Of a DNA stretch of 64,000 nt, positions 28,589 through 36,662 are shown piece after piece; within the stretch, counting starts at the first letter, position 1; each line of letters opens with the position of its first letter. This stretch comes from an uncultured Sulfitobacter sp. (lineage in GTDB: Bacteria > Pseudomonadota > Alphaproteobacteria > Rhodobacterales > Rhodobacteraceae). Position numbers and translations under genes: made by a program. The DNA lies in contig CALFWM010000011.1 in the NCBI GenBank assembly GCA_937928635.1, forward strand, positions 142,142-206,141. The letters are read 5' to 3'. The notes below the pieces were generated by a model. The model was given only the letters and a program-made list of their open reading frames with translations, was not told where the DNA came from and did not search any database.

Positions 28589-28723
28589 GAAATCTCTCCT
28601 GTCATGTAATCGCACCGCAGGGCGCGCAATCTCGGCGTTCCTTTTACGCAAACCGGTCTTGGGCGCATAGCGGCAAAGCACTGAATTGCCGTCAAATTGA
28701 TGGGTTTGGGAAAAAAACTGACC

Positions 28724-28769
28724 CTTGCCGCGTGCAACTGACAGGTTTATGTCAGTTGCACGCGGCAAG
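28724..28769. promoter_or_regulatory. Perfect 20-bp inverted repeat between tatA and the WYL regulator
   Basis: Two perfectly matching 20-bp arms (28724-28743 and 28750-28769) flank a 6-bp centre GGTTTA. The innermost part reads CTGACA-N6-TGTCAG. It sits in the divergent region, 135 bp from tatA and 84 bp from the regulator start. An operator for the adjacent regulator is the most likely role; a long RNA hairpin is also possible. Confidence 0.6.
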
Positions 28770-28782
28770 AGAGGCACCCCAC

Positions 28783-28863
28783 ATGATTGGCATGATCGAC
28801 CCCGGCAGCGCGGTGATGAGCTACTCCGACATTCATTACCTGCACAAACCTGATGCGCCGTAG
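28783..28863 (+). CDS. Possible 26-residue leader peptide overlapping the WYL regulator
   Basis: A short frame MIGMIDPGSAVMSYSD... starts 14 bp after the palindrome, has GAGAGG just upstream as a ribosome site, and ends at TAG 28861-28863, overlapping the first 11 bases of the regulator gene. The overlap would couple the two. Its small size means chance cannot be excluded. Confidence 0.3.
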   Translation: MIGMIDPGSAVMSYSDIHYLHKPDAP

Positions 28864-29518
28864 CGACCGCCTGTTTGACATCCTCCAGATCCTGCGCGAC
28901 GGCAAACTGCACCGCGCGCAGGACATTGCCGCCCGGTTGGAGGTATCCACCCGCTCCATCTACCGCGACATGGATACATTGGTTGCCGCCGGCGTGCCGG
29001 TGCAGGGCGAACGCGGTGTGGGGTATATGGTGACCGAAGAGATCACCCTGCCCCCCCTCAATCTGACCGTGGCCGAACTGGAGGCGTTGAACCTGGGCCT
29101 GGCCGTGGTGGCACAGGCCGCCGATGAAACGTTAAAAGCCGCCGCAGACACCTTGGCGGCAAAGGTCGATGCGGTGCTGCCCACCCGCACAATCGCGCAG
29201 GCGGATGCCTGGAAGTTTGAGGTCTATCCCTTTGCCGATGCCACGCGAAACCTTGCCCACATGCCACTGCTGCGCGCGGCGATCAAGGCGCGTCAAAAGG
29301 TGCGCCTGACCTATACATCGCGCAAAGGGGCCGTGACGGGCCGGGTGATCCGTCCGCTGCATATGGAGTATTGGGGGCACGTCTGGACGATCACCAGTTG
29401 GTGTGAATTGCGCAATGATTTCCGTGTGTTCCGGCTGGACCTGATGGAAAGCACAGAGGCGCTGCCCGAATTGTTTGTGGATGAACCGGGAAAGCGGATT
29501 GAAGATTACGTGCCGTAG
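28853..29518 (+). CDS. YafY-type HTH regulator with WYL domain
   Basis: The 221-residue regulator starts with a DeoR/HTH_11 winged helix (residues 1-60, with ARLEVSTRSIYRDMDTL as recognition helix) and has a WYL ligand-sensing domain from about residue 130 (RLTYTSRKGAV, RVIRPLHMEYWGHVWTITSW). WYL regulators often sense small molecules or nucleic acids and control nearby genes or themselves. The palindrome upstream is a candidate binding site. No obvious target gene lies downstream, because the next genes are convergent. Confidence 0.88.
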   Translation: MRRSDRLFDILQILRDGKLHRAQDIAARLEVSTRSIYRDMDTLVAAGVPVQGERGVGYMVTEEITLPPLNLTVAELEALNLGLAVVAQAADETLKAAADTLAAKVDAVLPTRTIAQADAWKFEVYPFADATRNLAHMPLLRAAIKARQKVRLTYTSRKGAVTGRVIRPLHMEYWGHVWTITSWCELRNDFRVFRLDLMESTEALPELFVDEPGKRIEDYVP

Positions 29519-29580
29519 GGTGCGCATTTACTGCGCACCGCTTGTCCCCATCATGGTGCGCAATTAATGCGCACCCTACG
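29514..29580. repeat. Paired hairpins with 15-bp outer inverted repeat between convergent genes
   Basis: The outer arms CGTAGGGTGCGCATT (29514-29528) and its complement (29566-29580) enclose the region. Each half also folds alone: 29519-29539 and 29555-29575 both have the 8-bp stem GGTGCGCA/TGCGCACC with 5-nt loops. The element spans the stop codons of both convergent genes, so bidirectional termination is likely. Confidence 0.7.
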
Positions 29581-29929
29581 TCAAACGCCAGTCCGTTTGC
29601 GGCGGCAAAAACGCCTCCACACTGGCCTGCGCCACAACGATGGTTTCGCCGTTGCTGTCCACATTCAATCCCCCCACAACGGCTTGCACCTCGGCGCGCC
29701 CACGGGGCAGTTTGGCTTTCAGAACCTCTAGGTCCAGCTGATCCGGCTCCTGCACGGCCACCGTCACCTGCACGCGCATCTCCTCGTGTGACATCCCCGT
29801 CACCCCAAAAATCGGCAGGGAGGAATGGCGAAACGCATCCTCAATCGCGCGCAATGCGGCCTTTGTATAGTCCTGCCCGTGCAGGTCATTGCCCATGCCC
29901 ATTTCAATGATCAAACGTTGTTTACCCAT
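29576..29929 (-). CDS. Lin0512-family protein (copy 2)
   Basis: This 117-residue protein begins MGKQRLIIEMGMGNDLHG and contains GQDYTKAALRAIEDA. It is clearly related to the adjacent gene (same EMGMG/EFGMG start, same RRGDYT-like segment and AV..GGL end). The Lin0512 family has conserved acidic and glycine residues and no known function. The start overlaps the first copy by 8 bp. Its last bases lie within the paired-hairpin repeat. Both copies may form a heteromer, which is inferred. Confidence 0.78.
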   Translation of the reverse strand: MGKQRLIIEMGMGNDLHGQDYTKAALRAIEDAFRHSSLPIFGVTGMSHEEMRVQVTVAVQEPDQLDLEVLKAKLPRGRAEVQAVVGGLNVDSNGETIVVAQASVEAFLPPQTDWRLT

Positions 29930-30272
29930 CGGCCCGCTCCATGTTGAAGCCAACGGAAAGCGCCACATTCGCCATGATTGTCGGGTTTCCGGTGCCCTCG
30001 GGGCGCGGCACATCCAGACCGCCACGGGTGACATGCACGGTCACATCGCCGTAAGGAAACACGGATTTGAGCACCTCTGCATCCACCTCATCAGGCTTTT
30101 GCACGCCCACATCCAACCGAATTTGCATGTCGGTTTTGTCAAAACCAAACAGTTCGGCCAGATTGATCGAATTGTGCCAAAGCGCGTCCTGGACGGCACG
30201 TTTTGCCGCTTGGGTATAATCCCCCCGCCGCAGGGACGATCCCATGCCAAATTCCACCAATAACGTCTGCAT
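29922..30272 (-). CDS. Lin0512-family protein (copy 1)
   Basis: The 116-residue protein begins MQTLLVEFGMGSSLRRGDYT and shares its plan with the next gene. It starts directly after the ABC ATPase stop (no gap) and overlaps the second copy by 8 bp. No signal peptide or membrane span is present. Tandem Lin0512 genes with an ABC ATPase suggest a shared pathway, but the function is unknown. Confidence 0.78.
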   Translation of the reverse strand: MQTLLVEFGMGSSLRRGDYTQAAKRAVQDALWHNSINLAELFGFDKTDMQIRLDVGVQKPDEVDAEVLKSVFPYGDVTVHVTRGGLDVPRPEGTGNPTIMANVALSVGFNMERADG

Positions 30273-31361
30273 CTAACCCTCCATCGGAAAAACAAAACAC
30301 CGGTCCCGCCGGATGGTCAGCCACATGACGGAGCCGGGTTGCGGCAAAAACACATTGGGCACAGTGGCCTTCAGGATTGAGCCGTCGTGATCCATCCGAA
30401 ATTCCACGAGGCTTTCGTTGCCCATAAAGCGCGCCCGCGCCACCACGCCGCGCGCCGCCGTGCCATCGCTGGCAGTGGGCATTGGCCCCTTGCCCGCCCG
30501 GTCAAAATCAATGCGCACATGTTGTGGACGAAACACGATGTTGACAGTGGTGCCATTGGGCACGCCGGGGGCCAGAAACCGGCCAAACGGCGTCATAGCA
30601 AGCGCGCCAGAAACCTCCGCGCGCAGCACATTGGCATCGGAAAAGAACGCAACGGAGGCCCGGTCCAGCGGGCGCGTGTAGACGTTATAGGGCGCACCCT
30701 GCTGCACAATTTTACCGTCGCGCATCAGCGCAATTTCATCTGCCATGCGCATCGCTTCATCCGGTTCATGGGTGACCAGCAAAACGGCGGTGTCTTCTTC
30801 CTTGAGGATGCTCAGGGTTTCGTCACGAATGCCATCACGCAACCGGTTATCGAGCCCCGAAAACGGTTCATCCATCAGCATGATCCGCGGTCGTGGTGCC
30901 AGCGCACGCGCCAGTGCAACCCGCTGCTGTTCCCCCCCGGACAGCTGATGCGGATACCCGTCGATAAAGCGGGCAAGGTCCACCCGCTCCAGCAATTCCT
31001 GCACCCGTGCACGTTTTTCGCCCCTAGTGCCGGTTTTTAGGCCAAAGGCCACATTGTCCGCCACGCTCAGGTGGGGAAACAGGGCAAAGTCCTGAAACAT
31101 CAGGCCAATTTCGCGCCGTTCAGGCGGGATACGAAACACCGTGTCACAGATCAGCGCCCCGTCCACGTGGATTGTCCCGCTGTCCTGCATCTCAACCCCT
31201 GCAATCATCCGCAGGGTCGTGGATTTGCCGCAGCCCGATGGCCCCAGCAGGCAGGTCACCTGCCCCGGCATGATCTGCAATGACACATCATCAACCACCG
31301 CGCGCCCGTCATAGGCACGTTTCAGGTTCTTGATTTCAAGGCGGGGGATCGGGGCGGTCAT
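30273..31361 (-). CDS. ABC transporter ATP-binding protein (Fe3+/spermidine importer type)
   Basis: The 362-residue ATPase has Walker A LGPSGCGKST, signature LSGGEQQRV, Walker B RIMLMDEPFSGLD and the H-loop VTHEPDEA. The region after residue 240 (VPNGTTVNIVFRPQHVRI) is a TOBE-type domain as in FbpC, PotA and CysA. It should power an importer of iron, polyamine or a similar solute. No permease or binding-protein gene is in sight, so it either serves a distant transporter or has a different role with the Lin0512 proteins. Confidence 0.88.
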   Translation of the reverse strand: MTAPIPRLEIKNLKRAYDGRAVVDDVSLQIMPGQVTCLLGPSGCGKSTTLRMIAGVEMQDSGTIHVDGALICDTVFRIPPERREIGLMFQDFALFPHLSVADNVAFGLKTGTRGEKRARVQELLERVDLARFIDGYPHQLSGGEQQRVALARALAPRPRIMLMDEPFSGLDNRLRDGIRDETLSILKEEDTAVLLVTHEPDEAMRMADEIALMRDGKIVQQGAPYNVYTRPLDRASVAFFSDANVLRAEVSGALAMTPFGRFLAPGVPNGTTVNIVFRPQHVRIDFDRAGKGPMPTASDGTAARGVVARARFMGNESLVEFRMDHDGSILKATVPNVFLPQPGSVMWLTIRRDRCFVFPMEG

Positions 31362-31431
31362 GGGTATCCGATAGATTTACTCAGATAGAAGGGCTATCAG
31401 CGCTGGTCCCTGCCCGCAAGCGCGGCCACCC

Positions 31432-32553
31432 TCACGCGGTCAAATCAAACGCCGCGTCCGCCACATCAACGCCATTGACCTGCAAAATCACCCGGTGCAC
31501 GCCGGGATAAAGCGTAAAGGTTGTCGCATCCCCTTTCAGGTTGTGATTTTTGCTGAGCTTCAACGGTTTGCCTGCCGCGATCTGGCTGACTTTGAGCTTG
31601 AACACCTTTTCCGCCGTCTTGCCCTGCGCGCGGGCAAACACGACGCGGTAATCGACCATCACCGGCAGGTCTTGATCTGCGCCAAGTGTGCAGCTGATCT
31701 CCAACCGCTCCCCAATACGATAGCGTTGCGCACCCAATTCAAGGTTTGCGCGCACCGGCACATCACGACGGTAGCCGAGCATCTGCAAGGCACCCGCATG
31801 GCCCTGTTTCACCAAGGTGCGCAGCGCATGCCGTGTCATCCACGCCAGTTCTTTGTCGTTCTGACGGCCCTGTTTTGCCCAGGATTGCAAGGTTGACACC
31901 ACAAAGTCCGCTTGTGTTTTTGCAATATCATTCAGATGGTTGGCCACCGATCTTGTTACGTAACGGGTTGGATCAGCGTGCAGGGTATCCAGCAACGGCA
32001 GGGTCTGATCCGTGGTCAATGTCACCGCCTTTGCCCAGGGCAGTTTGGGGCGTGTGCCCTCGCTCACCAACCTGCGCAGGTGATAGTTTTCATCCTCCGC
32101 CCATCGTGCCAGACGGGCCAGCGTCTGCTCTGGCCATCGGTTCAGAAAGGCGCGGATGTAAAACTCCATCGAAAACCGCTGCGTCGCTTCATAAAGCAGA
32201 TCAAGCGCGCGATCCCGGTGATCCTCCAGCCCATGCCGCACAGCCAGGATGCCCGGCATCGCGTGGATGAAATGCCCAAAATCATCGTCTGTCTTAGCAG
32301 GATCCAGAGCGGGCGGCATCGCGGCCTGTAGCTGATCCGCCATGGTTGGAAAATCAGCGGCCAATTGCCCCTCAAGGCAATCGGCCATCCACTCCATCCG
32401 CGCCATCAGCTCGCGGGATGGAAACCCCGCCAAGGCCTCTTGCACAAATTGATCTTCGTCAAAGCCGGGCACACCAGCGGCAAATTCTGCCGCCAGTTGG
32501 CGAAGTGTTTCTGCGTTAAACAGATGGTCTTTCAGTGAGAATTTCTCGGCCAT
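31432..32553 (-). CDS. AlkD-like DNA alkylation repair family protein
   Basis: The 373-residue protein contains SMEFYIRAFLNRWPEQTL and LARWAEDENYHLRRLVSEG near the middle, patterns of the HEAT-repeat DNA alkylation repair family. AlkD glycosylases remove bulky alkylated purines by wrapping DNA. The C-terminal 100 residues form an extra beta-rich domain (GERLEISCTLGADQDLP...), found in some family members. The start overlaps the SDR stop as TAATG. Glycosylase activity is not shown by the sequence alone. Confidence 0.72.
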   Translation of the reverse strand: MAEKFSLKDHLFNAETLRQLAAEFAAGVPGFDEDQFVQEALAGFPSRELMARMEWMADCLEGQLAADFPTMADQLQAAMPPALDPAKTDDDFGHFIHAMPGILAVRHGLEDHRDRALDLLYEATQRFSMEFYIRAFLNRWPEQTLARLARWAEDENYHLRRLVSEGTRPKLPWAKAVTLTTDQTLPLLDTLHADPTRYVTRSVANHLNDIAKTQADFVVSTLQSWAKQGRQNDKELAWMTRHALRTLVKQGHAGALQMLGYRRDVPVRANLELGAQRYRIGERLEISCTLGADQDLPVMVDYRVVFARAQGKTAEKVFKLKVSQIAAGKPLKLSKNHNLKGDATTFTLYPGVHRVILQVNGVDVADAAFDLTA

Positions 32554-33332
32554 TACATGGTGATGTTGGTGGCACCACCATCCAGCAGCAAATTTTGCCC
32601 CACAATAAACCCGGCATGGGTGGAGCATAAAAACGCGCAGGCCGCCCCAAATTCCTGACGCGTGCCATAGCGCCCGGCAGGAATCGTCGCGGCACGCTCT
32701 GCGCGGGCGTCTTCCAGTGTGATATTGCGCTGTGCCACCACGGCACCGTCCAAGGCATCGGCCCGGTCCGTGGCGTGAATGCCAGGCAACAGATTGTTGA
32801 TCGTCACCCCTGATCCGGCGACCTGTCGCGAGGTTCCAGCGACATAGCCGGTCAGCCCGGTGCGCGCCGAATTGGACAGGCCCAGCACGCCAATGGGCGC
32901 ACGCACGGACTGAGAGGTGATGTTAACCACCCGGCCCCAACCGCGATCCATCATGGCAGGCACCAGCGCTTTGATCAGTGCAATCGGGGCCAGCATATTG
33001 GCGTCAAGTGCGGCGATGAAATCGGACCGGTCCCAGTCTTTCCACATGCCGGGGGGCGGCCCACCTGCGTTATTCACCAGGATATCAACACCTTGCGCGG
33101 CTTTGATGACACCTGCCTGACCGTCTTGTGTGGACACATCCGCAGCGACCGTTGTGACGTTCACACCGTGTTCATCGCGCAAACGTGCAGCAGAGGCCTC
33201 CAGCGTCTCCGCCCCGCGGGCGTTCATCACAAGATGAACACCAGCGGCGGCCAGTGCTTCGGCACAGCCCAGCCCCAACCCTTTTGACGAGGCGCAAACC
33301 AAAGCCGTTTTTCCCTTGATCCCGAGGTCCAT
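32553..33332 (-). CDS. SDR-family oxidoreductase with altered catalytic residues
   Basis: This 259-residue SDR has the cofactor motif CASSKGLGLG and NNAGGPPPG. The catalytic stretch reads LSNSARTGLTG, so the usual tyrosine and lysine of YxxxK appear to be serine and arginine by position. Related proteins annotated as 3-oxoacyl-ACP reductases show the same change. AGGAG lies 7 bp before the ATG at 33332 (33335 is an alternative). It is the first gene of a minus-strand unit leading to the Lin0512 genes. Confidence 0.75.
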   Translation of the reverse strand: MDLGIKGKTALVCASSKGLGLGCAEALAAAGVHLVMNARGAETLEASAARLRDEHGVNVTTVAADVSTQDGQAGVIKAAQGVDILVNNAGGPPPGMWKDWDRSDFIAALDANMLAPIALIKALVPAMMDRGWGRVVNITSQSVRAPIGVLGLSNSARTGLTGYVAGTSRQVAGSGVTINNLLPGIHATDRADALDGAVVAQRNITLEDARAERAATIPAGRYGTRQEFGAACAFLCSTHAGFIVGQNLLLDGGATNITM

Positions 33333-33474
33333 CATCCATCTCCTTTTATTCAACTTGAAACAGACCTATCACGCCCCGCGCGGGATGCCAGCAAAACACC
33401 CAAACCTTGACCCCGGAGGGCCACAATTCTACGTTTCTGTGACGGCACGCACGCGTTGTCCTGTGAGGTTATTG

Positions 33475-34488
33475 ATGGCCAAATCCCGCCCTGCCCCCGC
33501 CCAAAGCGTGCCCATTCTGCACGCGCGTTTCGTGCGCGCAACAGATGGGGCCAACATGGGTGATCCGGTTTCTTTTGCGGAGGAGCTGATTCTGGATGAT
33601 GTTTATGAGGTCGCCGCCGATGCCAGACCTGAGCGCCTGTCCATCCAGACCTCAACCGCCAACAGTTTTTTCGTGGCAGAGGACACATCCGTCGGCACGC
33701 CGGGTGCGGCGCTTTTTCTGGACTCTGCGCTGACGTTCATGACGCGTGAGGGTCAAACCCAAGAGGCCCTGTTGCTGGTTGAAGTGGACGCCGACGGCAA
33801 CGCCGCTGGCATATACCTGTTGCCCCTGTCCGCCATGACACCGCAAACGGAATACCGTTTGGTGGGCATCGACACGCAAACACCGTTGCAAAAATTCGCG
33901 CAGGTGGCTTGCGTGTCCTTCACACGCGGCACGCACATCACACTGGCCTCGGGCGAGCAACGCGTGATCGAGGAGTTGCGCGTGGGCGACCGCCTTTTGA
34001 CCCGTGATGACGGCGTACAGCACCTGCGCTGGATAGGGCAAAGCACCCTGCGCGCGGTGGGCGAATTTGCCCCGATCTGCATCACGGCGGGCACGCTGAA
34101 CAATGAACATGATCTTGTGGTCAGCCCCGATCACCGGCTGTTTATCTATCAACGCACCGATGAGGTTGGCGCGGGGCGCGCAGAGCTGCTGGTTAAGGCG
34201 CGTCATTTGGTCAACAACGATACAGTGCGCGTGCTGGACGGTGGATTTGTTGATTATTTTCAACTGCTTTTTGACAGTCATCAGATCATCTATGCCGAAG
34301 GGATCGCGGCAGAATCCATGCTGATCGACACCCGCACAAAACCCGTTTTACCCGATGAGCTTGCCGAGGCCATGGGAGATGTGATCCCCGGCCATTCAGA
34401 TTTGCCCCATGCCGGTCTCGACGTGGAAAAGGGGCTGTTGAACCGCCCAGATGCCGCAGAACTGCTGCGCAAAGCCTCCACCAGATAA
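33475..34488 (+). CDS. Hint-domain (hedgehog/intein-like) protein
   Basis: The 337-residue protein carries a Hint module from about residue 145: VACVSFTRGTHITLASG starts it, then ELRVGDRLLTRDDG and LRWIGQSTLRA, and VSPDHRLFI later. The leading cysteine and the HxH-like histidine are present. In Rhodobacteraceae such Hint_2 proteins are often cell-surface or secreted and may cleave themselves. No classical signal peptide is visible. GAGG precedes the ATG at 33475; the frame is open to 33316 but overlaps the divergent SDR gene. Confidence 0.8.
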   Translation: MAKSRPAPAQSVPILHARFVRATDGANMGDPVSFAEELILDDVYEVAADARPERLSIQTSTANSFFVAEDTSVGTPGAALFLDSALTFMTREGQTQEALLLVEVDADGNAAGIYLLPLSAMTPQTEYRLVGIDTQTPLQKFAQVACVSFTRGTHITLASGEQRVIEELRVGDRLLTRDDGVQHLRWIGQSTLRAVGEFAPICITAGTLNNEHDLVVSPDHRLFIYQRTDEVGAGRAELLVKARHLVNNDTVRVLDGGFVDYFQLLFDSHQIIYAEGIAAESMLIDTRTKPVLPDELAEAMGDVIPGHSDLPHAGLDVEKGLLNRPDAAELLRKASTR

Positions 34489-34489
34489 G

Positions 34490-34507
34490 GGCGGGCCAAG
34501 GCCCGCC
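34490..34507. terminator. GC-rich hairpin just after the Hint-domain gene
   Basis: GGCGGG and CCCGCC pair across a 6-nt centre immediately after the TAA stop. No T-run follows, so this is a weak terminator candidate. Confidence 0.35.
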
Positions 34508-34672
34508 TTACGCGGCAGCCTTCTGAGCGTTGCGGGGCCTGCGCCATGTATTGGCTGACCGAAACCTTGCCACCAGCCCCCTGTCAGGTATGTGTAGCGC
34601 CAAATGACATCGCGTGACCCAACGCGAAGCCTGCTATTGGCACGACATTGAACATGAGGAACGGCGAGCAAC

Positions 34673-36292
34673 ATGCTGGATGAAAACAACAATCGCGCGC
34701 CCTTGCCCGCTGAAATCGCGCGGCGCAGAACGTTTGCGATCATCTCCCACCCGGATGCGGGTAAAACCACCCTCACGGAGAAATTTCTGTTGTTTGGTGG
34801 TGCGATCCAGATGGCCGGTCAGGTCCGTGCCAAAGGCGAGGCGCGCCGCACAAGATCAGATTTTATGGCGATGGAAAAAGACCGCGGTATCTCCGTCTCG
34901 GCCTCTGCCATGTCGTTTGACTTTGCCTCACAGGACCGCAGCTTTCGCTTCAATCTGGTCGACACGCCGGGTCACTCTGACTTTTCCGAAGACACCTATC
35001 GCACACTGACCGCCGTAGACGCCGCCGTGATGGTGATCGACGGGGCCAAAGGTGTGGAAAGCCAGACCCAAAAGCTGTTTGAGGTCTGCCGCATGCGCGA
35101 CCTGCCGATCCTGACGTTCTGTAACAAGATGGACCGTGAAAGCCGTGATGTTTTTGAGATCATTGACGAAATTCAGGAAAACCTTGCCATCGACGTGACC
35201 CCCGCCAGTTGGCCGATTGGGGTCGGGCGCGACTTCATTGGGTGTTATGACATCCTGCGCGACCGCCTTGAGCTGATGGACCGCGCGGACCGCAACAAGG
35301 TTGCGGACAGTATTGAAATCAACGGGCTGGATGACCCCAGACTGGCCGAACATGTCCCCGCAGTCTTGCTGGAAAAACTGCTGGAAGATCTGGAAATGGT
35401 GCGAGAGCTGATGCCCCCGCTTGACCCAGCCCTGATGGCGGAGGGGTCCTTAACCCCCATTTGGTTCGGCTCCGCGATCAACTCCTTTGGCGTTAAGGAA
35501 TTGATGGACGGCATCGCCAAATTTGGCCCCGAGCCGCAAATACAAAAGGCTGAGCCGCGCCAGATTTTGCCCGAAGAAAAGAAGGTTGCCGGGTTCGTCT
35601 TTAAGGTGCAAGCCAACATGGACCCCAAACACCGCGACCGCGTTGCCTTTGTACGCCTGGCCTCCGGCCACTTTCAGCGGGGCATGAAAATGACCCATGT
35701 GCGTACGAAAAAACCAATGGCGATTTCAAACCCCGTGCTGTTTCTTGCCTCGGACCGTGAACTGGCCGAGGAGGCCTGGGCAGGCGACATCATCGGCATT
35801 CCCAACCACGGTCAGTTGCGCATCGGTGACACCCTGACTGAGGGCGAAGCCCTGCGTGTGACCGGCATACCCTCCTTTGCGCCTGAATTGCTGCAAGGGG
35901 TGCGCGCGGGCGACCCGCTCAAGGCCAAGCACCTTGAAAAAGCGCTGATGCAATTTGCAGAGGAAGGGGCGGCGAAGGTGTTCAAACCCTCCATCGGCTC
36001 CGGCTTTGTGGTAGGGGTTGTGGGGCAGTTGCAGTTTGAAGTGCTCGCCTCACGGATTGAGCTGGAATATGGCCTGCCGGTGCGCTTTGACAGCTCGCAA
36101 TTCACCTCGGCGCGTTGGGTGAACGGTGATAAGCAAGCCGTTGATAAATTTAGCGAAAGCAACAAGCAGCATATCGCGTTTGATCACGACGGAGACATCG
36201 TGTACCTGACCCGCCTGCAATGGGACATTGACCGGGTTGAACGGGATTATCCTGACATCCGCCTGACGGCGACCAAGGAGATGATGGGGTAA
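34673..36292 (+). CDS. prfC: Peptide chain release factor 3
   Basis: The 539-residue GTPase recycles release factors RF1/RF2 from the ribosome. G1 is SHPDAGKTT near residue 25, the switch region contains EKDRGISVSASAMSF, G3 is VDTPGHSDFSEDTYR and G4 NKMDRESRD. Domains II and III follow in the usual order. It is a single gene with a 184-bp leader region. Length equals E. coli RF3. Confidence 0.95.
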   Translation: MLDENNNRAPLPAEIARRRTFAIISHPDAGKTTLTEKFLLFGGAIQMAGQVRAKGEARRTRSDFMAMEKDRGISVSASAMSFDFASQDRSFRFNLVDTPGHSDFSEDTYRTLTAVDAAVMVIDGAKGVESQTQKLFEVCRMRDLPILTFCNKMDRESRDVFEIIDEIQENLAIDVTPASWPIGVGRDFIGCYDILRDRLELMDRADRNKVADSIEINGLDDPRLAEHVPAVLLEKLLEDLEMVRELMPPLDPALMAEGSLTPIWFGSAINSFGVKELMDGIAKFGPEPQIQKAEPRQILPEEKKVAGFVFKVQANMDPKHRDRVAFVRLASGHFQRGMKMTHVRTKKPMAISNPVLFLASDRELAEEAWAGDIIGIPNHGQLRIGDTLTEGEALRVTGIPSFAPELLQGVRAGDPLKAKHLEKALMQFAEEGAAKVFKPSIGSGFVVGVVGQLQFEVLASRIELEYGLPVRFDSSQFTSARWVNGDKQAVDKFSESNKQHIAFDHDGDIVYLTRLQWDIDRVERDYPDIRLTATKEMMG

Positions 36293-36662
36293 AGGCGCTT
36301 AAGGGTCCACAGGTTCTAGATACCCTGAATGCACGTAGCCGACGTAGCCCAACCGCGTGCGCACGCGCCATCAACGCCAAGCCGTTCCAAGATTGTGCGT
36401 TCGGGTAAAGAGCCGACTTTCTCACCCGCCGGGCTGCGCCGAAAGTTCAGTTTGGACGGTGACACGCCTGTGACCTGTGAGCGCATTTCGACACCGACGT
36501 CGCGGTGCCCTTTCAAAGTTGAATCAATAGATCCTTCCAAAAATATTCTCTGAAATGCCGTTAACCTAAATGAACGATTGCCGCTGGATAAACTTAAAAT
36601 TGTCAACGTCCATCTACTAACTCAGTATTGCGCAGGGCCTGTGCAATCCGCACACTGCCCCA
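36293..36662. other. Intergenic region between prfC and a glycosyltransferase gene
   Basis: A 370-bp stretch without a convincing gene. Short frames exist on both strands over 36316-36606 but lack ribosome sites and recognisable motifs. The second half, from about 36520, is A+T-rich and may hold the promoter of the following gene. Confidence 0.5.

Noticed and set aside
27027..28670. Long plus-strand frame opposite tatC, tatB and tatA
   Set aside because: The three tat genes on the minus strand have clear motifs, start sites and overlaps; the opposite frame is low-complexity shadow.
36316..36606. Short frames on both strands between prfC and the glycosyltransferase gene
   Set aside because: No start signals or recognisable motifs on either strand.
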